Shown: piece by piece, positions 26,300 to 34,641 of the stretch
Layout: every line of letters begins with the position of its first letter
Position numbering within the stretch: the first letter of the stretch is position 1
Assembly (NCBI GenBank): GCA_902792685.1
Contig: CADBAP010000006.1
Span: 1 to 57,990, forward strand
Source: an uncultured Prevotellaceae bacterium
GTDB lineage: Bacteria; Bacteroidota; Bacteroidia; Bacteroidales; Bacteroidaceae
Direction: 5' to 3'
Length of the DNA: 57,990 nucleotides
The notes under the pieces: model-generated
Seen by the model: only the letters and a program-made list of their open reading frames with translations
Told to the model about the DNA's origin: nothing
Databases searched by the model: none
Translations under genes and position numbers: made by a program

Positions 26300-27526
26300 A
26301 TGAACATAAAGGAAACTGATCGTTCTTGGCAGACATATTCTGCTAAGAATATTACGTTCATCGTTACAAAAGATTGCCAATTAGCATGTAAGTATTGTTA
26401 TCTTGTAGGCAAGAACTCTGATGAAAAAATGTCTTTCAAGATAGCAAAACAAGCTATTGACTACATTCTAGACCATGAAGAAGATTTTATGGAAGAGAGT
26501 GTGGTCTGGGATTTCATCGGTGGTGAGCCGTTCATGGAGATAGACTTGATAGATAAAATCTGCGATTATCTTAAAATAGAAATGTATCGCAGGAATCACC
26601 ATTGGTTCAACTCTTATCGTTTCTCCTTTTCTACGAATGGCATTAACTATCATACAGATAAGGTTCAGGCATTTATCAAGAAGAACATCAATCACTTGAG
26701 TATCGGTATTACTATTGACGGTACCAAACAGAAGCACGACCTTAACCGTATATATAAACGCAAAGATGCGAATGAGGAAGAACGTGGTTCTTACGAGGAT
26801 GTTGTCAAGAATATCCCATTATGGACAGAACAGTTTCCTGGTGCTGGAACAAAAGTAACTATCAGCAGTGCAGACATTCCCTATATTAAAGAGAGCGTTT
26901 TGCATTTGTATTCCCTTGGTATTCATGAGGTGAATATCAATTGTGTGTTTGAGGATGTTTGGAATGAAGGTGACGACCTGTTATTTGAAGACCAACTGAT
27001 GCAATTAGCAGATGCGATTATCGATGGTGCCTTCTATAAGGATTATGCCTGTTCTTTCTTTTCTGAGAATATCGGAAAGCCAATGGACAAGGTGTTAGAA
27101 AACCAGAACTGGTGTGGAGCAGGTAAAATGTTGTCGATTGATGCAGCAGGAAACTTCTATCCTTGTACCCGCTTTGCAGGATATTCACTTCGCGAAAAGA
27201 AGCCTATTATTATTGGTAATGTACGTGACGGTATCAACAAGAACCTGTTACGTCCGTTTCTGACGCTTGACAGATTGACACAAAGTCCACAGGAATGCAT
27301 CGATTGTGAAGTGGCAAGCGGCTGTGCTTGGTGTCAGGGTGAGAACTATGACGCAGCAGAGACACCAACTATTTATCAGCGAGCAACGGCTATCTGTAAG
27401 ATGCATAAGGCTCGTGTCCGTGCAAACAACTACTATTGGAACAAGCTCTATCGTAAATTAGAGTTGGAAGGCGAACGCGAGGAGTTTGAGAAGAACAAAA
27501 AAGAAGTGAAACCTGAAATCTGTTGA
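26300..27526 (+). CDS. Radical SAM / SPASM peptide maturase for the CXXX-repeat peptide
   Basis: 408 residues. The radical SAM cluster motif CxxxCxxC is KDCQLACKYCYL (Cys26, 30, 33). Typical core stretches follow: VVWDFIGGEPFMEIDLIDKI, FSFSTNGI and LSIGITIDGTKQKHDLNR. The C-terminal SPASM-type domain has NWCGAGKMLSIDAAGNFYPCTRF, then ECIDCEVASGCAWCQG and a late Cys in ATAICKMHKARV, enough for auxiliary Fe-S clusters. It begins six bases after the precursor gene. By family it should install a radical-made linkage on Cys or its neighbours. Which bond is formed cannot be told from sequence. Confidence 0.92.
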   Translation: MNIKETDRSWQTYSAKNITFIVTKDCQLACKYCYLVGKNSDEKMSFKIAKQAIDYILDHEEDFMEESVVWDFIGGEPFMEIDLIDKICDYLKIEMYRRNHHWFNSYRFSFSTNGINYHTDKVQAFIKKNINHLSIGITIDGTKQKHDLNRIYKRKDANEEERGSYEDVVKNIPLWTEQFPGAGTKVTISSADIPYIKESVLHLYSLGIHEVNINCVFEDVWNEGDDLLFEDQLMQLADAIIDGAFYKDYACSFFSENIGKPMDKVLENQNWCGAGKMLSIDAAGNFYPCTRFAGYSLREKKPIIIGNVRDGINKNLLRPFLTLDRLTQSPQECIDCEVASGCAWCQGENYDAAETPTIYQRATAICKMHKARVRANNYYWNKLYRKLELEGEREEFEKNKKEVKPEIC

Positions 27527-27530
27527 TGCT

Positions 27531-28499
27531 ATGTTACAGTATTTGATAATACAACTGGATGATGCGAGTACGTCGTTCTGTCATTACGAAGCCAAAACAG
27601 ACTTTTCCAAAGACGAGGAGAAAAGGAAGATTATACCACTTGATACTTTGAGGAAGGGAATCCGTTTTGCAATGCGTGAGAATCTGATGATTCAGTTTGT
27701 CAATCCAAAGGAAGAATTACCTGAAGAATATAAAACTGAGATTGAGACAATAGATCATTCGAAGATTAAACCCACAATTGACGATACTGACGTATTTATA
27801 CTGAATGGCTGGGAATTTCCTACAGAAGTCGTCGCGATTCCTTTGGTACTTCGAACAACAAAAGCAGAATTGTTTACACGATATGCAGAGTTGAAGGATG
27901 TGTTGTCAAAGACACCACGTCTGAATATGGTCATTACGGACGTAGAGACATTCACAGATGAAGACTTCAATACCTATAAAGACGTGTTGGCAGAACTGTC
28001 TAAATATGTTGAGCTGCTTTATGTAGGAGGAAAGTCTCCACAACTGAACCTGTTGACGGACCGTATGATGCTGAAGGAGATGAACAACTGCGGAGCTGGA
28101 GATACGACCATTACGTTGGCTCCAAACGGAAAGTTCTACGTTTGTCCTGCATTCTATTATGACGATGAGGCTGAGTGTATAGGTGATATCAACGACCCTG
28201 ATTTCAGATCAGCAGAAGACCTTACCATCAAGAATCAGCAACTATACAAGTTGGAGTATGCTCCCATCTGCCGTCATTGCGATGCTTGGCAATGCAAACG
28301 CTGTATTTGGCTGAACCATAAGACAACTCATGAGGTGAACACGCCAAGCCACGAGCAATGCGTTATGGCACATCTGGAACGCAATGCCAGCCGTGAGTTG
28401 CTGAACAACATTCGTAAGCATGGAGCCTTCCTGCCAGAACAGGAAGAAATTAAGGAATTAGACTATTTGGATCCATTTGATAAAAGAGAGGAGTGGTAA
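27531..28499 (+). CDS. SPASM-like CXXX-peptide maturase partner lacking the radical SAM motif
   Basis: 322 residues, starting four bases after the radical SAM gene. The C-terminal half mirrors the SPASM region of its neighbour: MNNCGAGDTTITLAPNGKFYVCPAFYYDDEAECIGD, then ICRHCDAWQCKRCIWLNHKTTHEVNTPSHEQC. The N-terminal half has no CxxxCxxC, so it probably cannot cleave SAM itself. It may bind the peptide or supply extra Fe-S clusters to the first enzyme. I recall a family named CXXX repeat peptide maturase that fits. Ends DKREEW, next gene follows within 3 bp. Confidence 0.8.
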   Translation: MLQYLIIQLDDASTSFCHYEAKTDFSKDEEKRKIIPLDTLRKGIRFAMRENLMIQFVNPKEELPEEYKTEIETIDHSKIKPTIDDTDVFILNGWEFPTEVVAIPLVLRTTKAELFTRYAELKDVLSKTPRLNMVITDVETFTDEDFNTYKDVLAELSKYVELLYVGGKSPQLNLLTDRMMLKEMNNCGAGDTTITLAPNGKFYVCPAFYYDDEAECIGDINDPDFRSAEDLTIKNQQLYKLEYAPICRHCDAWQCKRCIWLNHKTTHEVNTPSHEQCVMAHLERNASRELLNNIRKHGAFLPEQEEIKELDYLDPFDKREEW

Positions 28500-28501
28500 C
28501 T

Positions 28502-28783
28502 ATGACAACAAGAAAATTAGTAGGACAAGTAACACCTGAAGAGAAACAAGAGATTCTGTCGCTGTTTGAACGTCGTAACGGGTTGAACGAGTTGGCAAAG
28601 ATTCTGACAGCTGACAACGGCGAACTGTATGAGAAACTGGTGAAAGACATGGGTGAGACAGGAACAAAATTTCAATCATGGTGGGACCGTATGTCTCAGA
28701 AGTACCAGTGGGAAAGTGCAGCAGAAGGAAACTGGGAAATCAATTTCGAAACATGTGAAATCTTTTTAGTAACGAACACATAA
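28502..28783 (+). CDS. Small CXXX-peptide modification system protein
   Basis: 93 residues from the ATG at 28502; a GTG at 28493 would add three. Mostly helical ([52 protein letters not shown]), ending [11 protein letters not shown]. No signal peptide, no membrane segment, one Cys. It has no known domain I recognise. Its fixed place between the maturases and tatA suggests a peptide carrier or recognition factor for the modification complex. Confidence 0.75.
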   Translation: MTTRKLVGQVTPEEKQEILSLFERRNGLNELAKILTADNGELYEKLVKDMGETGTKFQSWWDRMSQKYQWESAAEGNWEINFETCEIFLVTNT

Positions 28784-28788
28784 TAAAA

Positions 28789-29013
28789 ATGTTCACATCA
28801 CAATTGTTATTCATTGGAACGACAGAGCTGCTGCTGATTGGCGGAATTGCTCTGCTATTATTTGGTGGCAAGAAACTGCCTGAAATGATGAAGGGCTTGG
28901 GTCAGGGTGTGCAGAGTTTTAAGAAAGGAATGAACGAACCTGTTCCTGAAGAGCCTGAGAAGCAGCAACAGGAAGCCAATGAAGATAAAGAAAACGACGA
29001 ACAGCCATCATGA
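28789..29013 (+). CDS. tatA: Twin-arginine translocase subunit TatA
   Basis: 74 residues with the family layout: a short periplasmic start, a transmembrane helix ([24 protein letters not shown]), the conserved FGxKKLPE hinge, an amphipathic helix ([16 protein letters not shown]) and an acidic tail. It forms the export pore with TatC. It starts five bases after the 93-residue gene and overlaps tatC by 35 bp. Confidence 0.93.
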   Translation: MFTSQLLFIGTTELLLIGGIALLLFGGKKLPEMMKGLGQGVQSFKKGMNEPVPEEPEKQQQEANEDKENDEQPS

Positions 29014-29794
29014 CGCTGGTCATGATGAGGCGATGATGACAACTGGCGGACACCTTGAGGTGTTGCGCCAGATGTTGTTTCGCATACTTGGAGTAACAGC
29101 GGTAATCGCCATTGTGGTATTCTGTTTCAAGGATACTACATGGCAAGTACTGATGGCACCCAGTGAGTGGGACTTCTGCACATATCGCTGGCTGGAACAA
29201 GTGATGCAGGCTGTTGGTATAGACTTCCGATTTAACGAGTTCCACGTTGATATGATAGCTACCGATTTGTCGAGTCAGTTCATGACGCATATCACTACGG
29301 CAGTATATCTTGGTGTGCTGGGAGCTTCACCTTATATATTATTTGAACTGTTCCGATTCGTCTCGCCTGCTCTCTATGATAATGAGCGAAAGTATTCCGT
29401 TCAGGTAGCAGGAATCATCTATGCGCTGTTTATTCTTGGAGTGCTGATGAGTTACTTTGTGCTGTTCCCTATTTCATTCCGCTTCCTTGGAACCTACAGC
29501 GTATCTGCAAAGGTGGTGAGCAATATTACGCTTGATTCATATATTTCCACCTTTGTATCACTGACGTTGGTTATGGGTATTGTGTTTCAACTACCCGTCA
29601 TAGCATTCTTCCTTGGAAAGATGAGAGTAATCACCTCATCGATGCTTGCCCAATATCGCAAACATGCCTTCATTGTTATTCTGTTGGTTGCAGCCATTAT
29701 TACGCCACCCGACTTGATGACTCTGATACTAGTAAGCATTCCGCTCTATCTGCTTTACGAACTAAGTATTCGTGTGGTAAGCTGGAGCGAATGA
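28979..29794 (+). CDS. tatC: Twin-arginine translocase subunit TatC
   Basis: 271 residues. Six hydrophobic helices are visible. Family landmarks: [16 protein letters not shown] for the N-terminal HL.ELR region, [13 protein letters not shown] after the second helix, [12 protein letters not shown], and [24 protein letters not shown] near the end. The N-terminus has a His/Lys-rich extension ([17 protein letters not shown]). TatC recognises twin-arginine signal peptides, and the operon's own precursor carries one. The stop overlaps a possible tiny frame (ATGA). Confidence 0.93.
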   Translation: MKIKKTTNSHHDAGHDEAMMTTGGHLEVLRQMLFRILGVTAVIAIVVFCFKDTTWQVLMAPSEWDFCTYRWLEQVMQAVGIDFRFNEFHVDMIATDLSSQFMTHITTAVYLGVLGASPYILFELFRFVSPALYDNERKYSVQVAGIIYALFILGVLMSYFVLFPISFRFLGTYSVSAKVVSNITLDSYISTFVSLTLVMGIVFQLPVIAFFLGKMRVITSSMLAQYRKHAFIVILLVAAIITPPDLMTLILVSIPLYLLYELSIRVVSWSE

Positions 29795-29865
29795 GCATAG
29801 GATCTGGGGGCGGTTCTCCTGATCATACGAGCGACGGCACAACAAAGAAAGTTGTGGTGAAGTAA
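29791..29865 (+). CDS. Possible 24-residue peptide after tatC
   Basis: A frame beginning at the tatC stop (ATGA overlap) reads [20 protein letters not shown] followed by VVVK and TAA. The Gly/Ser-rich start is odd and no homologue is known to me. It may be chance, but coupling to tatC makes it a candidate for a second small peptide. Confidence 0.2.
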   Translation: MSIGSGGGSPDHTSDGTTKKVVVK

Positions 29866-29884
29866 CGACAAGCTTGATAGTACT

Positions 29885-29922
29885 CATAAGGGCGTACAGA
29901 CATGAATCTGTACGCCCTTATG
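29885..29922. terminator. 16-bp perfect hairpin at the end of the peptide/Tat operon
   Basis: CATAAGGGCGTACAGA and TCTGTACGCCCTTATG flank a 6-nt loop. The stem is very stable but lacks a U-run on either side. It probably ends or protects transcripts of tatC (+) and higA (-). Confidence 0.6.
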
Positions 29923-29973
29923 TTCTATAATGTAATCTGTTTCCGTTTCCCCAACGAAACCTTAAACCTTTTT

Positions 29974-30342
29974 TCAACAGCCAAGCATGGCGGCAGGAGT
30001 GATGCCCAGGGTGGTACATAGCAGACGGGCAATCTTCAGCGTGGGCTCTGCGCGACCTGAAATATAGTCGTTGATGCGAGACGGACTGACCCCAATTTCT
30101 ATCGCTAACTGCTTTTGGCTCATTTGCTTTTCTTTCAGCGAAAGTTCAATCAGCTGCGCAACCGTTGGCTTGCTGATGGGGAAATGCTCTTTCTCATAGG
30201 CAATCACCACATCAGACATCATCGTCAGTTCCACAGCGTTCCGATCGTTGGCTGGCGTCTCATCTGTTACCAGAGGTAGCAGTTCCTCTATTCGTGCCAG
30301 AGCGAAGTCATATTGTTCTTTTGTTATCTTACTCATCATCAT
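29974..30342 (-). CDS. higA: HigA-type antitoxin (XRE family helix-turn-helix)
   Basis: 122 residues. The C-terminal helix-turn-helix is clear: LKEKQMSQKQLAIEIGVSPSRINDYISGRAEPTLKIARLLCTTLGITP. The N-terminal 65 residues form the toxin-binding part. It neutralises the adjacent HigB and represses the pair. The toxin gene lies upstream (9-bp gap), the toxin-first order of higBA loci. Confidence 0.85.
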   Translation of the reverse strand: MMMSKITKEQYDFALARIEELLPLVTDETPANDRNAVELTMMSDVVIAYEKEHFPISKPTVAQLIELSLKEKQMSQKQLAIEIGVSPSRINDYISGRAEPTLKIARLLCTTLGITPAAMLGC

Positions 30343-30351
30343 TCCTCCTTA

Positions 30352-30651
30352 TTATATTGTTGATACATCTATCTTATCGTATTCACTATGTGTTCCCACA
30401 AAACGAATGAAAATATGTCCTATCGTGAACTTCACAACTACTATCAGTCGATACTTATTCCCTTTGATATTAAACACATAGTGCTGGTTGCCTACATAAT
30501 CTGTTGCAGGGAAATCGACTTTTATATCCGACAGATTTTTCCATTCTGCCCTCTCTGCAATATCATACCATCGCTCAAGGGCAGATTGGGAGTCCCCATG
30601 TCCTTCCGAACTATAGAACTCGACCAATTTCCTATGTGATACGATTCTCAT
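30352..30651 (-). CDS. higB: HigB-type mRNA interferase toxin
   Basis: 99 residues of the HigB family: MRIVSHRKLVEFYSSEGHGD, ALERWYDIAERAEWKNLSDIK, YVFNIKGNKYRLIVVVKF, IFIRFVGTHSEYDKID. The basic and His residues (KGNKYRL, GTHSEYD) fit a ribosome-dependent RNase of the RelE-like fold. The first gene of the pair, with its own promoter 10 bp upstream of the start. Confidence 0.88.
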   Translation of the reverse strand: MRIVSHRKLVEFYSSEGHGDSQSALERWYDIAERAEWKNLSDIKVDFPATDYVGNQHYVFNIKGNKYRLIVVVKFTIGHIFIRFVGTHSEYDKIDVSTI

Positions 30652-30659
30652 TTCGAGTG

Positions 30660-30689
30660 CAAAGATACCTGATTATTTTGAAATACAAA
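30660..30689 (-). promoter_or_regulatory. higBA promoter
   Basis: Minus-strand TATCTTTG (30667-30660) and TTTG (30689-30686), 18-bp spacing. The leader is very short, about 10 nt. Confidence 0.6.
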
Positions 30690-30860
30690 ATTTAATCGCA
30701 ACATTTTTTTGAATTTTAGAATAAAATCTGTCAAACATCACAGTCAAAGAAGGTCAAAATTACATAAAAGGGCGATTTTATTTTGTATTGTCCTCGCTTA
30801 TCCGTAATTTAGCTGCGCTGAATATACTTTCATTCGGAAGAAAAAATAAATGTGATTTAT

Positions 30861-30891
30861 TTTGTTCTTCTCTCATTTATCCGTATATTTG
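30861..30891 (+). promoter_or_regulatory. Promoter of the BspA-like gene
   Basis: TTTG (30861-30864), 19-bp spacer, TATATTTG (30884-30891). A weaker near-copy with the same spacer words lies about 75 bp upstream (ending TAATTTAG), as if the promoter had duplicated. Confidence 0.7.
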
Positions 30892-30932
30892 CAAAATGAT
30901 TTAAATAACGCTAAACCATTATGCAAACGACC

Positions 30933-31577
30933 ATGAAACGAATATGCAAATTGATCACGATGCTTGCCCTGCTGACAGCAGGAGCAACAAAGGTTGGTGC
31001 ACAAAATCCTTTTGACGACCAGCCCATAGAAAACGTACCTACCGTCAGTCAGCCGACGACCAAAACTACCGTCAAGGTAAAGGAACAGACAGGCGACAAG
31101 GGACTCGTCTTCAAATACGGAAAGCTTCACTATAAGATTCGTTCGAAAAATACGGTGGAGGTAACAGGCGAAGTGCGCAGCGTTCTCAGCGGTCGCGTGG
31201 AGATTCCAAACATCGTCAAGCACAAGGATGTCACCTATAAGGTAGTAGGTATCGGAAAATCTGCCTTTTACGGCCTGGCAAAGATGACGGAGGTTGTCAT
31301 TCCCAAAAGCATTCAGTACATAGAGAGTATGGCTTTTGCCCTTACTGGTCTGAAAGAAGTGATCATTCCTGGTGACAACGTGGCGGTTAAGAAACGGGCA
31401 TTTATGAACTGCAAGGACCTGACGGTGGCAACGCTCAACGGCAAGAAACCCAAGTGCTCGTCCTCTGCCTTCGAACTTTGTTTTAGGATGAAAGAGCTGC
31501 GCATTCGTGGCGTTGACCCTAAGAACAACGGAAAGAAACTCCCCCAAACCAATGCAGTCATCAAGGTCATCAAATAG
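30933..31577 (+). CDS. Secreted BspA-type leucine-rich repeat protein
   Basis: 214 residues from the ATG at 30933 (an ATG four codons earlier is possible; the inner one gives the cleaner signal peptide, MKRICKLITMLALLTAGAT). After a Thr/Pro-rich linker, LRR_5 repeats appear: VVGIGKSAFYGLAKMTEVVIPKSIQYIESMAFALTGLKEVIIPG and AFMNCKDLTVATLNG. These modules bind host or matrix proteins in related oral and gut species. This is a short form without a visible sorting tail. Confidence 0.8.
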   Translation: MKRICKLITMLALLTAGATKVGAQNPFDDQPIENVPTVSQPTTKTTVKVKEQTGDKGLVFKYGKLHYKIRSKNTVEVTGEVRSVLSGRVEIPNIVKHKDVTYKVVGIGKSAFYGLAKMTEVVIPKSIQYIESMAFALTGLKEVIIPGDNVAVKKRAFMNCKDLTVATLNGKKPKCSSSAFELCFRMKELRIRGVDPKNNGKKLPQTNAVIKVIK

Positions 31578-31590
31578 AATCCATTCATTA

Positions 31591-32589
31591 TTAACGACTG
31601 TGGACTCCTATCCTCAGCACCAGCGGCAGATGGTCTGAGAAACCTTTGTTGTAGCGCATACCGATAAAGTTTCTACGAGGCATCACACCACCATATTTAT
31701 CATCTTCTACCAACAGGAACGGAGCATCAAACAGCTGACAGTCATGAGGTTGCGTCGCCCAATCCTCGCTGACGAATATCTGGTCGATGCTCTCCCACTC
31801 GCCCTTGAACTTATACGTTCCCTTTGCTCCATTGCGCCCCACCGCACCTTTCGACACATTCACCATTCCATGCTGCAACAACAGCTGCGGAGCCACATCG
31901 TCAGCCGTATCATTGAAATCGCCCAACACGATCATCTTGGCCAAAGGACTGGTTACGTGAATCGAGTCGATAGCTGCACACAATCGGTTCATCACATGCA
32001 ACCGGAACGGACGCGTTGCCCGTTCACCACCATAGCGACTGGGTGCATGCAGCACAAACACATGCAGCGTGTCGCCCGTCACGATACGACCAGACACATA
32101 GAGAATATCACGTGTCTTCCGCATCTCAGCCAGCGGCTCTATCCGCAGGGAGTGTGTGGCTATCGGTGCAAAACTGAAAGGCGAATAGAGCAGCACCACA
32201 TCAATACCTCGTTCATCAGGCGAATCGGTCATCACATATTCATAATGTGCCTTTCTCAGCAGCGACCGCTTGGTCAGGTCACGCATCGTCGTGTCGTTCT
32301 CCACTTCACACAAGGCCACCAGATCTGGCAACGACCAGCCGTCTTCAGATTCTCCGCAAGCAATAATCTCCTGTCCTAAATGGTTCAACTTGTCCCAATA
32401 TTTACGGCGCGTCCAATGACGCGGCGACTCTGGCAACCATTCCTGGTCGTTTTTCAGAGAATCGTCCTGCGTATCGAATACATTCTCCACATTCAGCTCC
32501 ACGATCGTCAACTGCTGCGCATGCCCGTATAACGGCAACCACAGGAGAAAAAAGCAGCACACATTGATTATTTGATTCAAGTTTCGCAT
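31591..32589 (-). CDS. Secreted endonuclease/exonuclease/phosphatase-family protein
   Basis: 332 residues with a signal peptide (to GHAQ). Metal-dependent EEP fold markers: LTIVELNVENVFD at the start, VALCEVEND, GIDVVLLY, VFVLHAPSR, IVLGDFNDTADD, SIDQIFVSEDW and GFSDHLPLVLRI with the catalytic His. Substrate may be nucleic acid, phosphoinositide or another phosphodiester. Export suggests nutrient scavenging. Confidence 0.85.
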   Translation of the reverse strand: MRNLNQIINVCCFFLLWLPLYGHAQQLTIVELNVENVFDTQDDSLKNDQEWLPESPRHWTRRKYWDKLNHLGQEIIACGESEDGWSLPDLVALCEVENDTTMRDLTKRSLLRKAHYEYVMTDSPDERGIDVVLLYSPFSFAPIATHSLRIEPLAEMRKTRDILYVSGRIVTGDTLHVFVLHAPSRYGGERATRPFRLHVMNRLCAAIDSIHVTSPLAKMIVLGDFNDTADDVAPQLLLQHGMVNVSKGAVGRNGAKGTYKFKGEWESIDQIFVSEDWATQPHDCQLFDAPFLLVEDDKYGGVMPRRNFIGMRYNKGFSDHLPLVLRIGVHSR

Positions 32590-32606
32590 CAGATAAAACT
32601 ATCGGC

Positions 32607-32663
32607 TTAACTTCTTTAACTTCTTAACTTCTTTAACTTCTTAACTTCTTAACTTCTTAACTA
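32607..32663. repeat. TTAACTTC tandem repeat
   Basis: Seven or so imperfect units (ttaacttc, some with an extra tt). The same words occur at 2221-2262 and, inverted, at 39265-39296. Always intergenic here. Confidence 0.8.
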
Positions 32664-32801
32664 CCAAAAAAACAATTATATGATTTCACCGACAAAAGTA
32701 CATAAAAAAATTGGAATCTATCAGTTTTTTGCTAAATTTGCAGCAGAATCACTAAATAGGAGTAAAAATGGGAGTTAAAGAGGGAGTTAAAAAACAAAGA
32801 T

Positions 32802-33428
32802 ATGAAGACTGAAAAAGAAAAGATGCTTTCTGGCGAATTATATTCTGCCGTTGACCCACAGTTGCTTGAAGAACTGAATGCTGTCAAGAGCATCATCCAT
32901 CAGTACAACAATCTGCCGCCCACCGCTTATGAAGAGCGGTTCTTGATGCTGAAAGACCTGCTCGGCTATATGGCTGACGACAAGACGCTCATCATCCAGC
33001 CGTTTTATTGCGACTACGGCAAGCAGATTCGTGTTGGCAAACGGTTCTTTGCCAATTTCAACTTCACAGTACTCGACGAGGCATTCGTCACCATCGGCGA
33101 CGACTGCTTCATCGGACCTAACGTCAGCATCTACACAGCCTGCCACAGCACCGACCCCATCGAGCGCAACTCACGCAGGGAATGGGCTGAGCCTGTCACC
33201 ATCGGCAACAACGTATGGATTGGAGGCAGCGTCACCATCCTGCCTGGAGTCACCATCGGCGACAACGTCACCATCGGTGCCGGCTCTGTCGTCGTCAAAG
33301 ACATTCCCTCAAACGTTATCGCTGCTGGCAATCCCTGTAGGGTGATAAGGGAGACCCCTCCCAACCTCCCAAAGGGAGGAGAGGAAGAAAACGAGAGCGC
33401 GAGGGAGCGAGGGAACGAGAATAGATAA
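32802..33428 (+). CDS. Sugar O-acetyltransferase (maltose/galactoside acetyltransferase type)
   Basis: 208 residues. N-terminal Mac domain (MLSGELYSAVDPQLLEE...), then left-handed beta-helix hexapeptides: FANFNFTVLDEAFVTIGDDCFIGPNVSIYTACHSTDP with the catalytic His, and VTIGNNVWIGGSVTILPGVTIGDNVTIGAGSVVVKDIPSNVIAAGNPCRVIR. It moves acetyl from acetyl-CoA to sugars. The tail after RVIRE (TPPNLPKGGEEENESARERG) is not part of the fold. It is read from a family A palindromic repeat at nt 33352-33382, which replaced the native end. Confidence 0.9.
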   Translation: MKTEKEKMLSGELYSAVDPQLLEELNAVKSIIHQYNNLPPTAYEERFLMLKDLLGYMADDKTLIIQPFYCDYGKQIRVGKRFFANFNFTVLDEAFVTIGDDCFIGPNVSIYTACHSTDPIERNSRREWAEPVTIGNNVWIGGSVTILPGVTIGDNVTIGAGSVVVKDIPSNVIAAGNPCRVIRETPPNLPKGGEEENESARERGNENR

Positions 33429-33479
33429 GTAAGGGTATGACAAATAAATTGTAAAATCGTAAAATAGTACAATAAAACC

Positions 33480-33623
33480 GTGGATTTTGAATTAAACACT
33501 GGCGAATACCGTCGCGACGAACTGATTAGCCTCATTGAGCGCTCGCTCAAGAAACTCACCTTGCAGGAGTTGGAAGCCCTGTACTATGATATGTCAACCA
33601 AAAACTACATAAATGATAATTAA
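33480..33623 (+). CDS. Possible 47-residue protein with GTG start
   Basis: GTG start, then DFELNTGEYRRDELISLIER and a second helix (KKLTLQELEALYYDMSTKNY). The sequence has a helical, charged, protein-like pattern and no stop for 47 codons. No ATG is available because TAG lies five codons upstream. It ends within the first codons of the GH53 gene. I do not recognise it. Confidence 0.4.
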   Translation: MDFELNTGEYRRDELISLIERSLKKLTLQELEALYYDMSTKNYINDN

Positions 33624-34641
33624 AATGGGAGTTAAAATGAGAGTTAGAATAATCGTTGTTTTCCTGATGATGGTTTCTACCGCATCAGCACAGGAACCGT
33701 TCTGGTTGGGAGCTGACATCAGCGGAACAACAGAACTCGAAGCACGAGGTGTCAAACTGTACAACCAACAGGGACAAATCCGAGAAAATACGGCACTCAT
33801 GAAAGAGCTGGGCCTCAACGCCGTTCGACTGCGAGTATGGGTCAACCCGCGAGGCGGTTTCTGCAATAAGGAAGACGTGCTGGAAATGGCGAAACGCGCC
33901 AAATACTACGATATGGCGTTGATGATCGACTTCCACTACAGCGACTGGTGGGCCGATCCTGGCAAACAGCCTATTCCTGCCGCCTGGCAGTATTTCAGTT
34001 ATGACGAAATGAAATATGCGTTAGCCGAACACACTCGCGAAACGCTGCAGCTGCTGAAAGACCACCATATCGATGTCAGATGGGTACAGGTAGGCAATGA
34101 AACCACCCACGGCTTCTTGTGGCCGATGGGCAGAGCCGAGGAAAACATGCAACAGTATGCTGGTCTCACTGAAGCAGGCTATCAGGCTGTGAAGAGCGTC
34201 TATCCCAATGCCGACGTCATCATCCACCTCGATGCCGGCTGCGACCCCGTCCGATACAATTTCATCTTCGACGGCCTACGCCAGTATGGAACCCATTGGG
34301 ACCTCATCGGCATCAGTGTCTATCCCTATTGGGACAAAGAAGCCGGCCTAGCCCACGACTACCGTGAAACCATCAGTAGCTTCGTCAGCAACATCAAGGC
34401 CCTAAACAAGAAATACGGTTGTAAGCTGATGATCGTAGAAACGGGTGTAGAGGCAAAGAAACCCGTCGAGGGCAAAAAAATCATGACTGCCATCATCGAT
34501 GCTGCCCGCAACCAATGCGACGGTCATTGTCTGGGCGTCTTCTACTGGGCACCTGAAGCTGAAGGTCACTATCCGCTTGGAGCCTTCGACCATCATCGTC
34601 CAACCGTCATCATGGATGCGTTTACAGAAGCATCACGATAA
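33613..34641 (+). CDS. Secreted arabinogalactan endo-beta-1,4-galactanase (GH53)
   Basis: 342 residues as the longest frame. The signal peptide is best from the inner starts (MGVKMRVRIIVVFLMMVSTA; ATGs at 33625 and 33637). GH53 hallmarks: FWLGADISGTTELEARGVKLY, LGLNAVRLRVWVNPRGG, MLIDFHYSDWWADPGKQ-type stretch, the acid/base Glu in WVQVGNETTHGFLWP and the nucleophile in MIVETGVE, then FYWAPEAEGHY. It cuts type I galactan side chains of pectin. It stands alone here, without a SusCD pair. The 5' end carries the 12-bp ATGGGAGTTAAA unit also seen at the LD-carboxypeptidase start. Confidence 0.93.
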   Translation: MIIKMGVKMRVRIIVVFLMMVSTASAQEPFWLGADISGTTELEARGVKLYNQQGQIRENTALMKELGLNAVRLRVWVNPRGGFCNKEDVLEMAKRAKYYDMALMIDFHYSDWWADPGKQPIPAAWQYFSYDEMKYALAEHTRETLQLLKDHHIDVRWVQVGNETTHGFLWPMGRAEENMQQYAGLTEAGYQAVKSVYPNADVIIHLDAGCDPVRYNFIFDGLRQYGTHWDLIGISVYPYWDKEAGLAHDYRETISSFVSNIKALNKKYGCKLMIVETGVEAKKPVEGKKIMTAIIDAARNQCDGHCLGVFYWAPEAEGHYPLGAFDHHRPTVIMDAFTEASR

